A stretch of DNA of 64,000 nt from Streptomyces sp. NRRL WC-3618. Its GTDB lineage: Bacteria > Actinomycetota > Actinomycetes > Streptomycetales > Streptomycetaceae. Made by a program: the position numbers and the translations under genes. How positions within the stretch are numbered: position 1 is the first letter of the stretch; every line of letters begins with the position of its first letter. Under the pieces are notes generated by a model. The model saw only the letters and a program-made list of their open reading frames with translations, did not search any database and was not told where the DNA came from. Shown in pieces: positions 10,401 to 18,348 of the stretch. Location: NCBI RefSeq assembly GCF_001280005.1, contig NZ_LGDW01000201.1, positions 1 to 64,000 on the forward strand. Reading direction: 5' to 3'.

Positions 10401-13400
10401 GACACCTGCCCGGCGGGTTCACTCTCACCGACGCCGTCACGGGCAGCCGTTTCCACTTCGACCGCACCGGCCGCCTCGCCTTCCGGGACCTGCCGGCCCG
10501 CGACGGCTCCGGCTTCCTCCGCTTCACCGAGGGAGTTCCCGGCACCCCGCCCACCCGGCTCGTCGACCCGCCGTCCGAGCGGTTCCCGCTCACCTCCGTC
10601 CCCGAGGAAGGCGTCCTGGACGAGGACTTCGGCGATGTGGCGCACATCTTCGAGCGCACGCTCGACGAGGCAGCAGGCACACCCCACGTGCCCGAAGGTG
10701 CGGCCACGGACCTGTCGGACATCGCTCCGGCCATGGACTTCCTGCATGCCGGCGCCGACTCCCCCGCCTTCCGGACACCGGATCTCCCCCAGATCCAGCA
10801 GCTCGCCGCCGACGCCACGCGGTCGCTCGACAGGTTCGGTCTGGGCCCGGGGCTTCTCCACGACCAGCTCCGCGCGATGACCTCGCAGGCTCACCTCGGG
10901 ATGCGACAGGGGGCAGCCACCACCCTGCGCGAATATCTGGACCTGCCGCTCGCCACGCGTCTCGAGGACCTCCGAAGCGAGGTCGGCCGCACCCTCGGCG
11001 ACTTCACCGTCACGCCGACACCACACGGCGGGCCCGGCGGCAGCCGTTACACCGTCACCCATACGGGCACCGACCTGAGCACGGGCTTCGGCCCGAACGG
11101 CGAGCGTCTCCACCAGGAGATCTTCCTGCGGGGCGGCCCCGACGGCGTCGACGGGCTGAAGGTCCAGATCACCGGCCGCACGGCCGAAGGCGGGACCTGG
11201 ACTCCCGACTCGTTCGCGTTCTCGGGCGCACACCCGGCCGACGACACCCTCACGATCACGCGTCTCGCCCCGGAAGCCCCGGCGGAGCTGCGCGGCGGCT
11301 TCACGATCACCGACGCCTCCGGCGTCACCAAGTGGCACTACGGGCCCGAGGGCATGGCCGCCCTGCGGGATGTGAAACTCCCCGCCGACCGGGGCGGCCT
11401 CCGCTTCGACCTGGGCGCACCCGACGGCGTACCGCGGGCGCTCGACCGGGCGGGCCTCGCGTCCACCGCGCCGCGCGTGGAGCGGCTCGACGACGGCCGG
11501 ATCGCCCTGTCCTCCACCGGAGCGGCGGCGCACACGCTGGAGCGGGCGGTGTTCGACTCGGACGGTGGCCGGCTGCTGGAGGAGGTCATCGCCGTGCGCG
11601 GCAAGGCAGGCGGGTTCACGGGCGAGTTCTGGAAGATCGACCACGCCGCAGGCAAGGCCGTCCGCACCCACGCCGACGGCACCCCCCTCACCGGCACCTT
11701 CCACACCGCCGCCGTGGAGCGGTCCGGTACCGGCCAGTTCAGGCTGACCAGCACCAGTCAGGGCAAGGTGCCCCTCTTCGAGCGCGAGGTGCTGGGGAAC
11801 GGCAACACCCTGCACATCGACTGGCGCCCGTCCGGCCGCGCCCGGTGGAGCGAGTTCGACGCCGCCGGCAACCGGCTCCGGCACGGCCTGCGCATCGGGG
11901 ACGTCAACCAGCGCACGTTCCACGACGTGACGACCGGTACCTGGCGCCCCCTCAACACCTTCGACGTACGGACGTACAACAAGGCGGTCGACGGCGGGCT
12001 CGTGCGGGCCGAGAAGGGGGCGGACGGGCACTGGACGTGGCAGCGTTTCGACAAGAGCGGCGCCGAGGTGCTGGCCGGGGAGCGCCACTGGAGCTGGAAC
12101 CACGTCGCGTTCCAGGACACCTACCGTGATCCGGCCACCGGCCTGGAGACGGTGGCCCAGCAGCGCGGACAGACCTGGCCGTTCGACGGTCTGCACGGCT
12201 CCGGGATGTACAAGGAACACACGTTCCTGCCCGGCCACTCCCCCGCCGGAGCCCGGATCGATCCCGGCGACTACACCGGTATCGGCCCGGCGAACGCCCA
12301 GATCGAGCGGATGGAGGCCTTGGCGGACGGCGGCAGCCTGCGCGTCGCGCGGTTCGCCGACATGCGTCCGCCCGCCTTCATGTGGAAGGGGGCGGCGGGC
12401 CGCAACCCGTTCGACGGCTTCTTCCGCGACCTGTTCGGCGGGGAGTCCCTGAACCGGGTCAGCTACTGGACCGAGACCGCCACCGACGGCACCAAGCTGA
12501 CCGGTGTCCGGCTCCACCCGACCGGCTCCAACTGGGTCGACCTCGACCAGTACGGCCGCGTCGTGCGCGAGGTCAGGAAGCTGGAGAACGGCCATGTCGT
12601 CGAGGTCGGACGCAGCCTGGAGACACCCTCACGCTGGGCTCCGGCACCCGAGTACCACAGCGGCGCCTCGTACGAACTGCACTGGAAGGACACGACCTCC
12701 GGCCAGAGCGGCATCCGCCATGTCGACGGCGACGGACGGTGGAAGGACGTCTTCACCGACCCCCAGGGCATCGAACGGGTACGGCTGCGCGGCGAGGGCG
12801 TGGGTGCGGGAACGCGGGAGTACCTGTACGAAGCTCCCACCACCGAGGAACTCCGCCTCCACGACAACGCGGGTGTCTGGGTCGACCGGAACGCCGTGCA
12901 GCACCTCTCCGGTCGCCGCGACCTGGTGGACGGCCGGATCGTGGAATCGTCCGGCAACCCCTACCGCTCCCGGTGGACCTGGAAGGCCTACGACCCGGCC
13001 GCCCCGGAGACGGTCGTCGGCGAGGGCCTGCGCAAGCAGAACCGGGGTTCGGTGTACGCGCTGCCCTGGGACGACTCGTTCAAGGACTTCGACCTCGCCG
13101 GCAACCTCGTCCGCGAACGCAACGCCACCGACACGGGAAGCTCCTGGATCGACGCGGTGAAGCAGCAGGACGGCACCTGGAAGTGGACCAAGAAGGCGGA
13201 CGACGGCACCGTCCACTCCGCGGGCGTCCGCGTCCACGACGACCTCGAGGCCGGGCGTTGGCGCGACCTCGTCGACGACCAGGTGGTCCGACAGCGGGTC
13301 GGCGAGCGGGTCCGCGAGTTCAAGTACGAGATCGTCACCCCCGACCCGGTGACGCCGCCGGCCCCCCGTCCCACGGGGGGAACGCTGCGCGACCTGCTCG

Positions 13401-14683
13401 ACGCCTCCGGCCGCCACGAGGCGCCCGCCACCGCGGAAGCCGGCCGTCTCACCCTGCGCGACCTGCTCGCCGACGCCTCCCGCCACTTCGAGCCGCCCGT
13501 CACCGTGCGCGTCGACCCGGACGTCTGGAAGGAGTTCGACGCCGGCAAGGTGTTCCGCGAGAAGGTCTCCGTGGACGGCGTCCCCGGCCGCTACCGAGTG
13601 ATCGACAAGCAGTGGGGCCAGTGGGCGGAGTTCCAGAACAGCCACCTCGTCCAGTGGCGGACCGTCGACGGACGCGTCTGGTCGACCGACGCGTTCGGCC
13701 GTTTCGGCACGTCCGGCCGTGCCAGAATCCTCCAGTTCCTGGAAGGGGGCCTGCCTCGGATCGGCGGCGAGATCGGCCTGCCCGGCGCCAGGGGCGGCTG
13801 GGCCCGGATCGGCCGGGAGGCCGACTTCCGTGGCATGGACGTCGAGATCATGGGCCACCTGCGGGAGATACAGGACGTGTGGCACGGCCCGTTCACCGGC
13901 TTCAGGAACGGCGACGTCGTCGAGATGCCCATGTGGCAGCGCGAACTCCGCAGCGGTCTGACCTCGTTCGGCACCGGCTTCGTCACCGACCTCACCGCGG
14001 GCCTTGCCATCACGGCCGCCACCAACAACGGCACCGTCACCGACATCGACGTCTACAAGGCGCTGCTCTCCGGCACGGTCGGCGGAACCTTCGGCACCGG
14101 CCTCAACCTGCTCTACAACCACACCCGGCTGGGCCTGCTGAAGACGCGCATGGGCGTGAGCGACTGGGGCGGGCACCCCAACCAGACCCTCGCCACCCAG
14201 ACCGACGACTGGGCGACCGAGTTCGCCGCCCAGGACAAGCCCACCCGCTGGCGCAGCGCCACCTACGCCAACACGGTCGGCCTGGCCACGGGGGCGCTCA
14301 GCGGCTTCGTCAGCACCGCCATCAGCTCCGCCGTCTTCGGCGTCAACGGCCACGAGATCAAGGGCTGGGACGCGCTGAAGGCCGGCGCGTGGGGCGCCGC
14401 GGGTTCCCTGTTCGGCGGTGTGAGCACCGGTCTGGCGAGGAACGCCTGGCATCTGTCCACCGGCTCCAGGGTCTTCCACAAGGGCGGCCTCGGCGAGCTC
14501 GGGATGAACTGGGTCGAGTCCGCGCTGTCCCGGTACATCTCCTACGAGATCACCCAGGCGGCCGGCAAGTACGGCGGCGAGCTGCCCAGCCCGGGTCGCG
14601 CGTTCCCGCGCGTCACCCCGGCGCCACCACTGCCACCGCCGCCTCCGCCCGCGCCCGACCGACCCGCCTCCCCCACCACGTAA
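4424..14683 (+). CDS. Giant type VII-secretion-type effector with tandem ADP-ribosyltransferase-like domains
   Basis: About 3419 residues. GTG 4424 is chosen because GGAGG lies five bases upstream; TTG 4412 has no such site. Residues 1-115 resemble putative T7SS secretion-signal domains (DDWTKVGYNGNPVSGNPGV, then helices ending in ALRDAQGRADSA). A hydrophobic stretch is at about 193-240. Residues about 980-1160 and 1228-1415 form two homologous modules with features of the pierisin/scabin ADP-ribosyltransferase fold: an Arg strand (LVRQD), an SPFT-(A/S)-F motif and a closing WLVKG-(A/V/I)-P strand. The second keeps a Glu at 1400, while the first has Thr 1147 there. Residues about 1550-3000 hold many beta-repeat units (GGFTL-DAVTG-RFHFD, DLPARDGSGFLRF). 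The C-terminus has Gly-rich hydrophobic segments and a Pro-rich tail. No obvious nuclease or immunity partner is seen. The next gene starts 10 bases downstream. Confidence 0.8.
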   Translation: MASPDDWTKVGYNGNPVSGNPGVIDDIARDFRHLQDLAAEAARGLDAFLLKSENGGFEGQTADGLRDYIQRELRTTFVPNIQRSFDQAASAAERYANALRDAQGRADSAARRGGAVAIPPAGVVASDAPPPWEAALGLVSRKKALPPELAAAKNDVRAEVDFITGEAKLLENALEDAAKLVSKPVPKPRKSGWQKFWQALEIIALVVSILAIVFTGPLGLMALGLNAALFLKAVADYASGKTDARGLGLATLGLFGPSTKGLTTFGKMAGLFKTAAAAGARGLRAGVRAIPRILAGSGNLVLQGGKLLLRPDTLAVMTGQALTRWSSRIGGLASRGLSRVPGLTARATRMLGGALRSIPGFLKGVWQQGRFALRRDFFMSTAFVGGSTAKRLGVYAVINAGRAFDLAVAAVLPVRYGELAAFGYRGAFRMGFLERGLLMRPSVGRSISRGTGAAGGGVFDLTRKGLYTPGAGRPGEDIGKLVLPGTNAWDDAIGDLAEFVPPPTAVPRTPGVSSLSPVSGISRATPGRFANGLDDLAEPTFFDDLDTAGSSFGRPLGEQGIDVLDLEPGGLLPPQMRQTLDTLDTLDELGSASIPGPRSALLEQPQSALTRLRHLDTVMGLDRTGAGLLKPVDDLADLGLDGDFGGLSVAQVGKILDGEIDLVKVTPDGVVLRIGKTDPVDVQIRLKGEVTVRVLDPTETVAGLPSFAGTMAGPHTAGPGIKLDDLVRLLPDAGGDIRRARELLGLGPVRTGHVAGAATTPTGFPPLTLREVITGGEVGKTATDRFHAWLRVQDAEIGLDAAGRELSRLTELPDVPPLNRAQAELDLSAAELRFNEARMDFEDLGLNLDTVRQNVTVMMARMDGPGAHLPIGELHLTDALGHPTGRWITMEGGETVTWVVRSETGIVPGIRVEMAEDGFLLTGTDGIVTKIGPGGETLPPELPLHLESLPGPSVPQRVVGPQDPHVAPVVPAPSVPQVHWLVRQDIDFTAQSLKSGLKTRLTEEGLVPVRLDGTVTPLQAVTTVNAKAFKENSPFTAFSPPATLAKPYGTNEIGLDLAALSRDIRTGADSVKDVEIVSNAQLQRAILDEIRQRVGNPQLDVPPHFTHTTGNKDIQNLLTGEYGITKGIATKVTPDVKALLQVRRDNTWLVKGAVPKEYLTGPYPAADSLKFVPEAPSTPLAPVSDLLDSAGRASGSGLPSVDLPNLAPRPDHSFINRFELEELRGVRLVRQDNVPFQRILDVDKGLVKSHFDPAVGMIPANPTGLTSAFDHVRGAQNVKLKSDSPFTSFAEATNDAHKVYGNFEFTLDAHRLGADIKAGRLPDVGILPARDLQQLIREQLDWTIRKQLDFGSLRADSSTQDVIRFLKQNDVKLVGRGGKDMTTRIAHDVRALLNTTRDQEWLVKGVIPRAYLDGPNPTAAEVGAGHVLDEAAGDLRPVATIKADFTPKPLVVEPRGLDGVNAGSLPTPHVGALTLLDDLKRPTGQWIAFEPGAEINWALHDGNGIVPGTSVRMGDDGFVVHTPEGVYGVGPTGERIAVESPADVHMTVESPAVPRPADLGVPSDLTITRLTPFDGAHLSGVGDLAGRELRITHVTARDGSPGPFRLEVGAAQVPPTRGVPDGGPRFTVEGMANGGFRVTDPAGTARWEFDAGGTFAARETALVDHDLGLPSDLWFRVTKTSVTPDGTMSRFVGLVGRDSVSSAVADSFRLTSVERSLQERLPGGFTLAESVTGGRFHFDAHGTLMLRDLPARDGSGFLRFTEGADVPPTRLDDLDGASGHFTDGALDDLTRIFHRTLDEASGATRAVPEAGDLGLGHLRLPDGTVSSLGADSLPELDDAALRARLEEHWQTLLDAQPVIRPSGVDDLADFEIRTVRVPGTDTEGTRLALELVHRDPAADSTLRGADFTVERMSGGEYLVTHPTGNTSWVFDDQGHFLARETVLSGDGLPTDLPIVVRMVTGAGGEALTDVEVRGTSGVLNSMPLTPTEGALAGHLPGGFTLTDAVTGSRFHFDRTGRLAFRDLPARDGSGFLRFTEGVPGTPPTRLVDPPSERFPLTSVPEEGVLDEDFGDVAHIFERTLDEAAGTPHVPEGAATDLSDIAPAMDFLHAGADSPAFRTPDLPQIQQLAADATRSLDRFGLGPGLLHDQLRAMTSQAHLGMRQGAATTLREYLDLPLATRLEDLRSEVGRTLGDFTVTPTPHGGPGGSRYTVTHTGTDLSTGFGPNGERLHQEIFLRGGPDGVDGLKVQITGRTAEGGTWTPDSFAFSGAHPADDTLTITRLAPEAPAELRGGFTITDASGVTKWHYGPEGMAALRDVKLPADRGGLRFDLGAPDGVPRALDRAGLASTAPRVERLDDGRIALSSTGAAAHTLERAVFDSDGGRLLEEVIAVRGKAGGFTGEFWKIDHAAGKAVRTHADGTPLTGTFHTAAVERSGTGQFRLTSTSQGKVPLFEREVLGNGNTLHIDWRPSGRARWSEFDAAGNRLRHGLRIGDVNQRTFHDVTTGTWRPLNTFDVRTYNKAVDGGLVRAEKGADGHWTWQRFDKSGAEVLAGERHWSWNHVAFQDTYRDPATGLETVAQQRGQTWPFDGLHGSGMYKEHTFLPGHSPAGARIDPGDYTGIGPANAQIERMEALADGGSLRVARFADMRPPAFMWKGAAGRNPFDGFFRDLFGGESLNRVSYWTETATDGTKLTGVRLHPTGSNWVDLDQYGRVVREVRKLENGHVVEVGRSLETPSRWAPAPEYHSGASYELHWKDTTSGQSGIRHVDGDGRWKDVFTDPQGIERVRLRGEGVGAGTREYLYEAPTTEELRLHDNAGVWVDRNAVQHLSGRRDLVDGRIVESSGNPYRSRWTWKAYDPAAPETVVGEGLRKQNRGSVYALPWDDSFKDFDLAGNLVRERNATDTGSSWIDAVKQQDGTWKWTKKADDGTVHSAGVRVHDDLEAGRWRDLVDDQVVRQRVGERVREFKYEIVTPDPVTPPAPRPTGGTLRDLLDASGRHEAPATAEAGRLTLRDLLADASRHFEPPVTVRVDPDVWKEFDAGKVFREKVSVDGVPGRYRVIDKQWGQWAEFQNSHLVQWRTVDGRVWSTDAFGRFGTSGRARILQFLEGGLPRIGGEIGLPGARGGWARIGREADFRGMDVEIMGHLREIQDVWHGPFTGFRNGDVVEMPMWQRELRSGLTSFGTGFVTDLTAGLAITAATNNGTVTDIDVYKALLSGTVGGTFGTGLNLLYNHTRLGLLKTRMGVSDWGGHPNQTLATQTDDWATEFAAQDKPTRWRSATYANTVGLATGALSGFVSTAISSAVFGVNGHEIKGWDALKAGAWGAAGSLFGGVSTGLARNAWHLSTGSRVFHKGGLGELGMNWVESALSRYISYEITQAAGKYGGELPSPGRAFPRVTPAPPLPPPPPPAPDRPASPTT
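9661..10535 (+). repeat. 53-bp near-identical direct repeats inside the giant gene
   Basis: Positions 9661-9713 and 10483-10535 differ at a single base and encode the same RDLPARDGSGFLRFTEG string. They are 822 bp apart and in frame, so recombination between them would cleanly remove or add 274 codons. They mark a larger duplicated module, whose flanking GGFTL-RFHFD sequence is also similar. Confidence 0.9.
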
Positions 14684-14693
14684 TGGAGCTTCC

Positions 14694-17372
14694 GTGACCG
14701 CCACCGCCACCGTGCACCAGGTCGCCCCCCGGGGCCGCGGCGCCCACCGCAGCATCACCGCCGCCGTGCGCGCCGCCGCCCACGGTGACGAGATCCGTAT
14801 CGCCCCGGGCGAGTACGTCGAAGCGCTGGTCCTGGACCGGGCGGTGTCCCTGCTCCCGCAGGACGGGACGCCGTTTTCCGTACGGGTGCTCGCGGCGGAC
14901 CCGGGCCGTCCCGCCCTGGAGGTCACCGCCCCCGGCGTCCACGTCGGCGGTGTCGCGCTGACGGGCCAGGACCCCGGGCTGCCCGCCGTACTGGTGACGG
15001 CCGGCGGCCTGGACCTGGACGGCTGCGACATCTCCGGCGGCCGGGTCGAGGCGAGCGGTGACGCGGCGCTGACCCTGCGCGGCTGCCGTGTCTCCGGCGC
15101 CGCCCTGGCCGGGGTGCACGCGAACACCACGGGCCCGACCGAGCTGACCGACACGGTGGTCGAGGACGTCGACGGCACGGGTGTCGTGCTCGGCTCCGCC
15201 ACGGCCGCGCACGCCACCGGGCTGACGGTCCGCCAGGTCACGGGCTCGGGCGTGAGGGTACGGGGCCGGGCCGGCGCCGTACTGCGCGACTGCCGTGTCA
15301 CCGCCCCCGGCCGCAGCGGGCTGCTGGTCGAGGACGCCGCGACCGTGAGTGCGCTGGACTGCCGGGTGGAGGAGACGGGCGCGGAAGGCGTCCGGGTGCT
15401 GGGGAGCTCACCCCGCGCCCAGGAGGCCCCGGAGCGCCCGGACTCCGCGGACGGAGGGGTCGTGCTCGCCGACTGCCAGGTGCTGCGCACCGGCGCGGAC
15501 GGGGTGTCCGTCTCCGGCTCCGGTGACGTCCTGCTGCTGAACTGCCGCCTGCGGGACGGCTCCGGTCCCGGGGTGAGCGCGGACGACGACAGCAGGGCCG
15601 TCCTGGTGGACTGCCAGGTGGACCGGGCGCACGGCTCCTGCCTGGTGGCCCGGGGCCACGCCCGGCTGTCCGCGCAGGGCACCTCGACGCACGGCAGCCA
15701 CACAGGGGGTCTGCCGGCGGACGACCGCTCCCGGGTGCGGCTGTCGTCGAGCGATGTGCCGGGCGGTGGTTTCGGCGCGGTCCACGTCTGCGACGACGCC
15801 CGGCTGTCGCTCACGTCCTGCCGTATCGGCAGTACGCCCGAGCACGGCGTCCGGGCCACCGACCGGGCCGAGCTCACCGTGGAGGGCGTACGCCTCAGCG
15901 ACTGCGGTCTGTCGGGCCTGCGGGTCGACGCGGCGGCGGGGGCCCATGTGCGCGGTCTGTCGGTGGTGCGGGGCGGTACGGGGATCAGCGCCGATTCCAG
16001 CGGGTCGGTGGTCCTGGAGGAGTGCGACGTCGCGGACACCGAACGCGCCGGCATCAGTTGCGGCACCGGTACGTCGGCCGTACTGCGGGACTGCCGGATC
16101 AGCGGCACCGGCACCGCCGGGCTGGTGGTCGGGGAGCGGGCGACGCCCAGCATCGAGGGCTGCACGGTGCGCGACGCCACCGGCTCCGGGCTGGTCCTGG
16201 GCCCGGCGGCCGAACCGCGCGTCAAGTTCGTCACCGTGGCGCGTTCCGGCAAGAACAGCCTGTTCGTCGGCGAGAAGGCGCGGGGCACCTTCGAGGACTG
16301 CGTCTTCACCGGCGCGGGCAGCGAGGGCCCGGCGTTCCCGGCCGTCCATGTGTCGGCGGGGAGCGCGCCCGTACTGCGCGGCTGCCTGGTACGGGACGCC
16401 GAGGAGGACGTGGCCGCGGAGAAGGGAGCCCGGCCGGTGTTCGACGACTGCCTGGCGCGGAACGTGACCAACCCGGCCCTGCCGACCCGGCGTACGGAGG
16501 CACTCCCGTCCGCCTCGGACAGCGACCCGGCCTCCGGGACGACCGCGCGGGAGACCGAGGCACCGGCCGAGGACTCCCTGGAGGACCTGCTCGCCGAGCT
16601 CGACGGGCTGGCGGGGCTGGAGCGCGTCAAACACGATGTGTCGTCCCTGGTGAAACTGATGCGGACGGTGCGCCTGCGCGAGGACATGGGGCTGGCCGCT
16701 CCCCCGCTCAGCCGCCATCTGGTCTTCACCGGCAACCCGGGCACCGGCAAGACCACCGTGGCCCGGCTCTACGGACGCATCCTGGCCGCCGTCGGCCTGC
16801 TCGGGCGCGGCCACCTCGTCGAGGCCGACCGCTCCGCGCTGGTCGGCGAGTACGTCGGCCACACCGGCCCCAAGACCGCGCGCGTGTTCGAACAGGCGCG
16901 CGGTGGTGTCCTCTTCATCGACGAGGCGTACTCCCTCACCCAGTACGCCGGTACCAACGACTTCGGCCAGGAGGCGATCGCCACCCTGCTGAAGCTGATG
17001 GAGGACCACCGTGACGACGTGGTGGTGATCGTCGCCGGATACCCCAAGGAGATGGAGTCGTTCGTCCGCTCCAACCCCGGACTGGCCTCCCGCTTCACCC
17101 GTACCGTGCTGTTCGACGACTACGGGTCCGCCGAGCTGGTCAGCATCGTGGAGCACCAGGCCGCGCAGCACCAGTACGAGTTCACCGCGGCTGCCCGCGA
17201 GGCTCTGACGGCGCATTTCGACGCGGTGCCCCGGGGGCGGGGGTTCGGCAACGGACGCGCTGCCCGCCAGCTGTTCCAGTCGATGACGGAACGTCAGGCC
17301 TACCGCGTCGCCGACCTTCCCGACGCCTCGGAGTCCGACCTCATGACCCTGGTGCCGGAAGACCTCCCGTAG
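14694..17372 (+). CDS. Right-handed beta-helix repeat protein fused to a CbxX/EccA-type AAA+ ATPase
   Basis: 892 residues. Residues about 15-600 are built of 20-25-residue repeats of the parallel beta-helix kind (LRGCRVSGAALAGVH, LTLRGCRV, VLVDCQVDRAHGSCLV and many more). After a short linker rich in Thr, Glu and Ala, residues about 620-892 form an AAA+ module with Walker A GNPGTGKT (680-687), Walker B VLFIDEAYS (around 739-747) and a C-terminal lid. The ATPase is of the CbxX/CfqX family, to which the type VII component EccA belongs; EccA carries a tetratricopeptide N-terminus instead. The start GTG 14694 has GGAG six bases upstream and lies 10 bases after the giant gene, so they are one operon. 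Inferred role: ATP-driven handling or release of the giant substrate, with the helix as the binding surface. Confidence 0.88.
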   Translation: MTATATVHQVAPRGRGAHRSITAAVRAAAHGDEIRIAPGEYVEALVLDRAVSLLPQDGTPFSVRVLAADPGRPALEVTAPGVHVGGVALTGQDPGLPAVLVTAGGLDLDGCDISGGRVEASGDAALTLRGCRVSGAALAGVHANTTGPTELTDTVVEDVDGTGVVLGSATAAHATGLTVRQVTGSGVRVRGRAGAVLRDCRVTAPGRSGLLVEDAATVSALDCRVEETGAEGVRVLGSSPRAQEAPERPDSADGGVVLADCQVLRTGADGVSVSGSGDVLLLNCRLRDGSGPGVSADDDSRAVLVDCQVDRAHGSCLVARGHARLSAQGTSTHGSHTGGLPADDRSRVRLSSSDVPGGGFGAVHVCDDARLSLTSCRIGSTPEHGVRATDRAELTVEGVRLSDCGLSGLRVDAAAGAHVRGLSVVRGGTGISADSSGSVVLEECDVADTERAGISCGTGTSAVLRDCRISGTGTAGLVVGERATPSIEGCTVRDATGSGLVLGPAAEPRVKFVTVARSGKNSLFVGEKARGTFEDCVFTGAGSEGPAFPAVHVSAGSAPVLRGCLVRDAEEDVAAEKGARPVFDDCLARNVTNPALPTRRTEALPSASDSDPASGTTARETEAPAEDSLEDLLAELDGLAGLERVKHDVSSLVKLMRTVRLREDMGLAAPPLSRHLVFTGNPGTGKTTVARLYGRILAAVGLLGRGHLVEADRSALVGEYVGHTGPKTARVFEQARGGVLFIDEAYSLTQYAGTNDFGQEAIATLLKLMEDHRDDVVVIVAGYPKEMESFVRSNPGLASRFTRTVLFDDYGSAELVSIVEHQAAQHQYEFTAAAREALTAHFDAVPRGRGFGNGRAARQLFQSMTERQAYRVADLPDASESDLMTLVPEDLP

Positions 17373-17432
17373 CGCGCCCTTCAGCCCGTTCTCAGCCTCT
17401 CCTCAATCCTCTCGTCGTGAAGGACCCAGCTC

Positions 17433-18317
17433 ATGCCACAGACTTCGGTTCGCCCCGCGCGCTCGGACGGCGAGTTCGCCGACGTGTTCGCCCGCAGGGC
17501 GCGCACTCCCCTGCGCGGGTTCCTGCCCGGCCGCCGGGTCTGGAGCGCCGTCGGGGGCTCGGCGGCCGCGGTCGTGGTGATCGCCGGGGCCACGGCGCTC
17601 ATCGCCCGGATCGACTGGAGCGGCGGTCCCGAAACCGTGACCACCACCGCCGCCGCGAAGAAGGCGGGCGCGACGAAACAGGGCTCCACCAAGGCCGGCG
17701 GTGACACAGCCACCACCGCTCCCTCGGCCGCCGCGAGCGCGGGGAAGGACAAGGGGCCCGACGTCGTGTATCTCCCGCCCCCGGGTGGCTACGGGAGCGG
17801 CACCTCCGTCGGCGGGCCCGCCTCCAGCGCTTCCGGTTCCGGCTCCCGTTCCGGTTCCGGAACGAGCAGTGGCGGGACAGCGGCCGGGGACGCGCAGAAG
17901 TCCGCATCGCAGTCGGCGGGCGCCACCTCACAGCAGTCGACCCCCTACCTGTCGTCGGACGGGAGCGTGGTGGCCGACACCAACAACTACTGGGACCAGA
18001 GCCTCGTCACCGTGAAGTCCACGAAGGCGCTCAGCGGCCTCAAGGTCGTCTTCAAGATCATCCAGACCGGCGGTGTCGCCAACACCGGCACCTGGAGCTC
18101 TCTTGAGGGCAAGGTGTCGGTCTCCTCCGGGGCGAGCAGCGGTGAGCTGGACTACGTGATCACGCTGAAGCCGGGAGTCACCCTGGAGCCCGGCACCTAC
18201 AGCTTCGCCGTCCAGTACAACCACGCCCCGGGCCACCGCGACGCGGGCGGCGACCGCTACAACGTCACCACCACGTCCACCACTTCGGTCACGGAGTACG
18301 GCAAGGGCGGCTTCTGA
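17433..18317 (+). CDS. Membrane-anchored surface protein with low-complexity stalk
   Basis: 294 residues. A short cytoplasmic N-terminus (about 35 residues, Arg-rich) is followed by one membrane segment near 38-60 (VGGSAAAVVVIAGATALIA). Then comes a Ser/Gly/Thr/Ala-rich stalk (about 65-165). A compact beta-rich domain of about 115 residues follows (DNNYWDQSLVTVKSTKALSG, LEPGTYSFAVQYNH), resembling small immunoglobulin- or carbohydrate-binding-like folds. It has no cell-wall sorting motif. AAGGA lies upstream of the ATG. It is 60 bp after the AAA+ gene and codirectional, so probably the last gene of the secretion-type operon. A hairpin follows. I do not recognise the family; a surface receptor or envelope anchor for the locus is a guess. 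Confidence 0.75.
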   Translation: MPQTSVRPARSDGEFADVFARRARTPLRGFLPGRRVWSAVGGSAAAVVVIAGATALIARIDWSGGPETVTTTAAAKKAGATKQGSTKAGGDTATTAPSAAASAGKDKGPDVVYLPPPGGYGSGTSVGGPASSASGSGSRSGSGTSSGGTAAGDAQKSASQSAGATSQQSTPYLSSDGSVVADTNNYWDQSLVTVKSTKALSGLKVVFKIIQTGGVANTGTWSSLEGKVSVSSGASSGELDYVITLKPGVTLEPGTYSFAVQYNHAPGHRDAGGDRYNVTTTSTTSVTEYGKGGF

Positions 18318-18321
18318 GGAT

Positions 18322-18347
18322 CCGGACCGGACGGCTTCCGGGTCCGG
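18322..18347. terminator. Hairpin between convergent genes
   Basis: CCGGACCGG (18322-18330) pairs imperfectly with CCGGGTCCGG (18338-18347) around a 7-base loop. It sits just after the surface-protein stop and just before the end of the opposing reductase gene, so it may serve both directions. Confidence 0.5.
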
Positions 18348-18348
18348 C

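Noticed and set aside
8477..12595. Very long antisense open frame (1372 codons) opposite the giant gene
   Set aside because: It mirrors the high-GC third-position bias of the plus-strand gene, has no recognisable domain, and the plus frame shows clear protein repeats and a good ribosome site.
12629..16756. Long antisense open frame (1375 codons) opposite the giant and AAA+ genes
   Set aside because: It spans two clear plus-strand genes and their junction, has low-complexity composition and no motifs.
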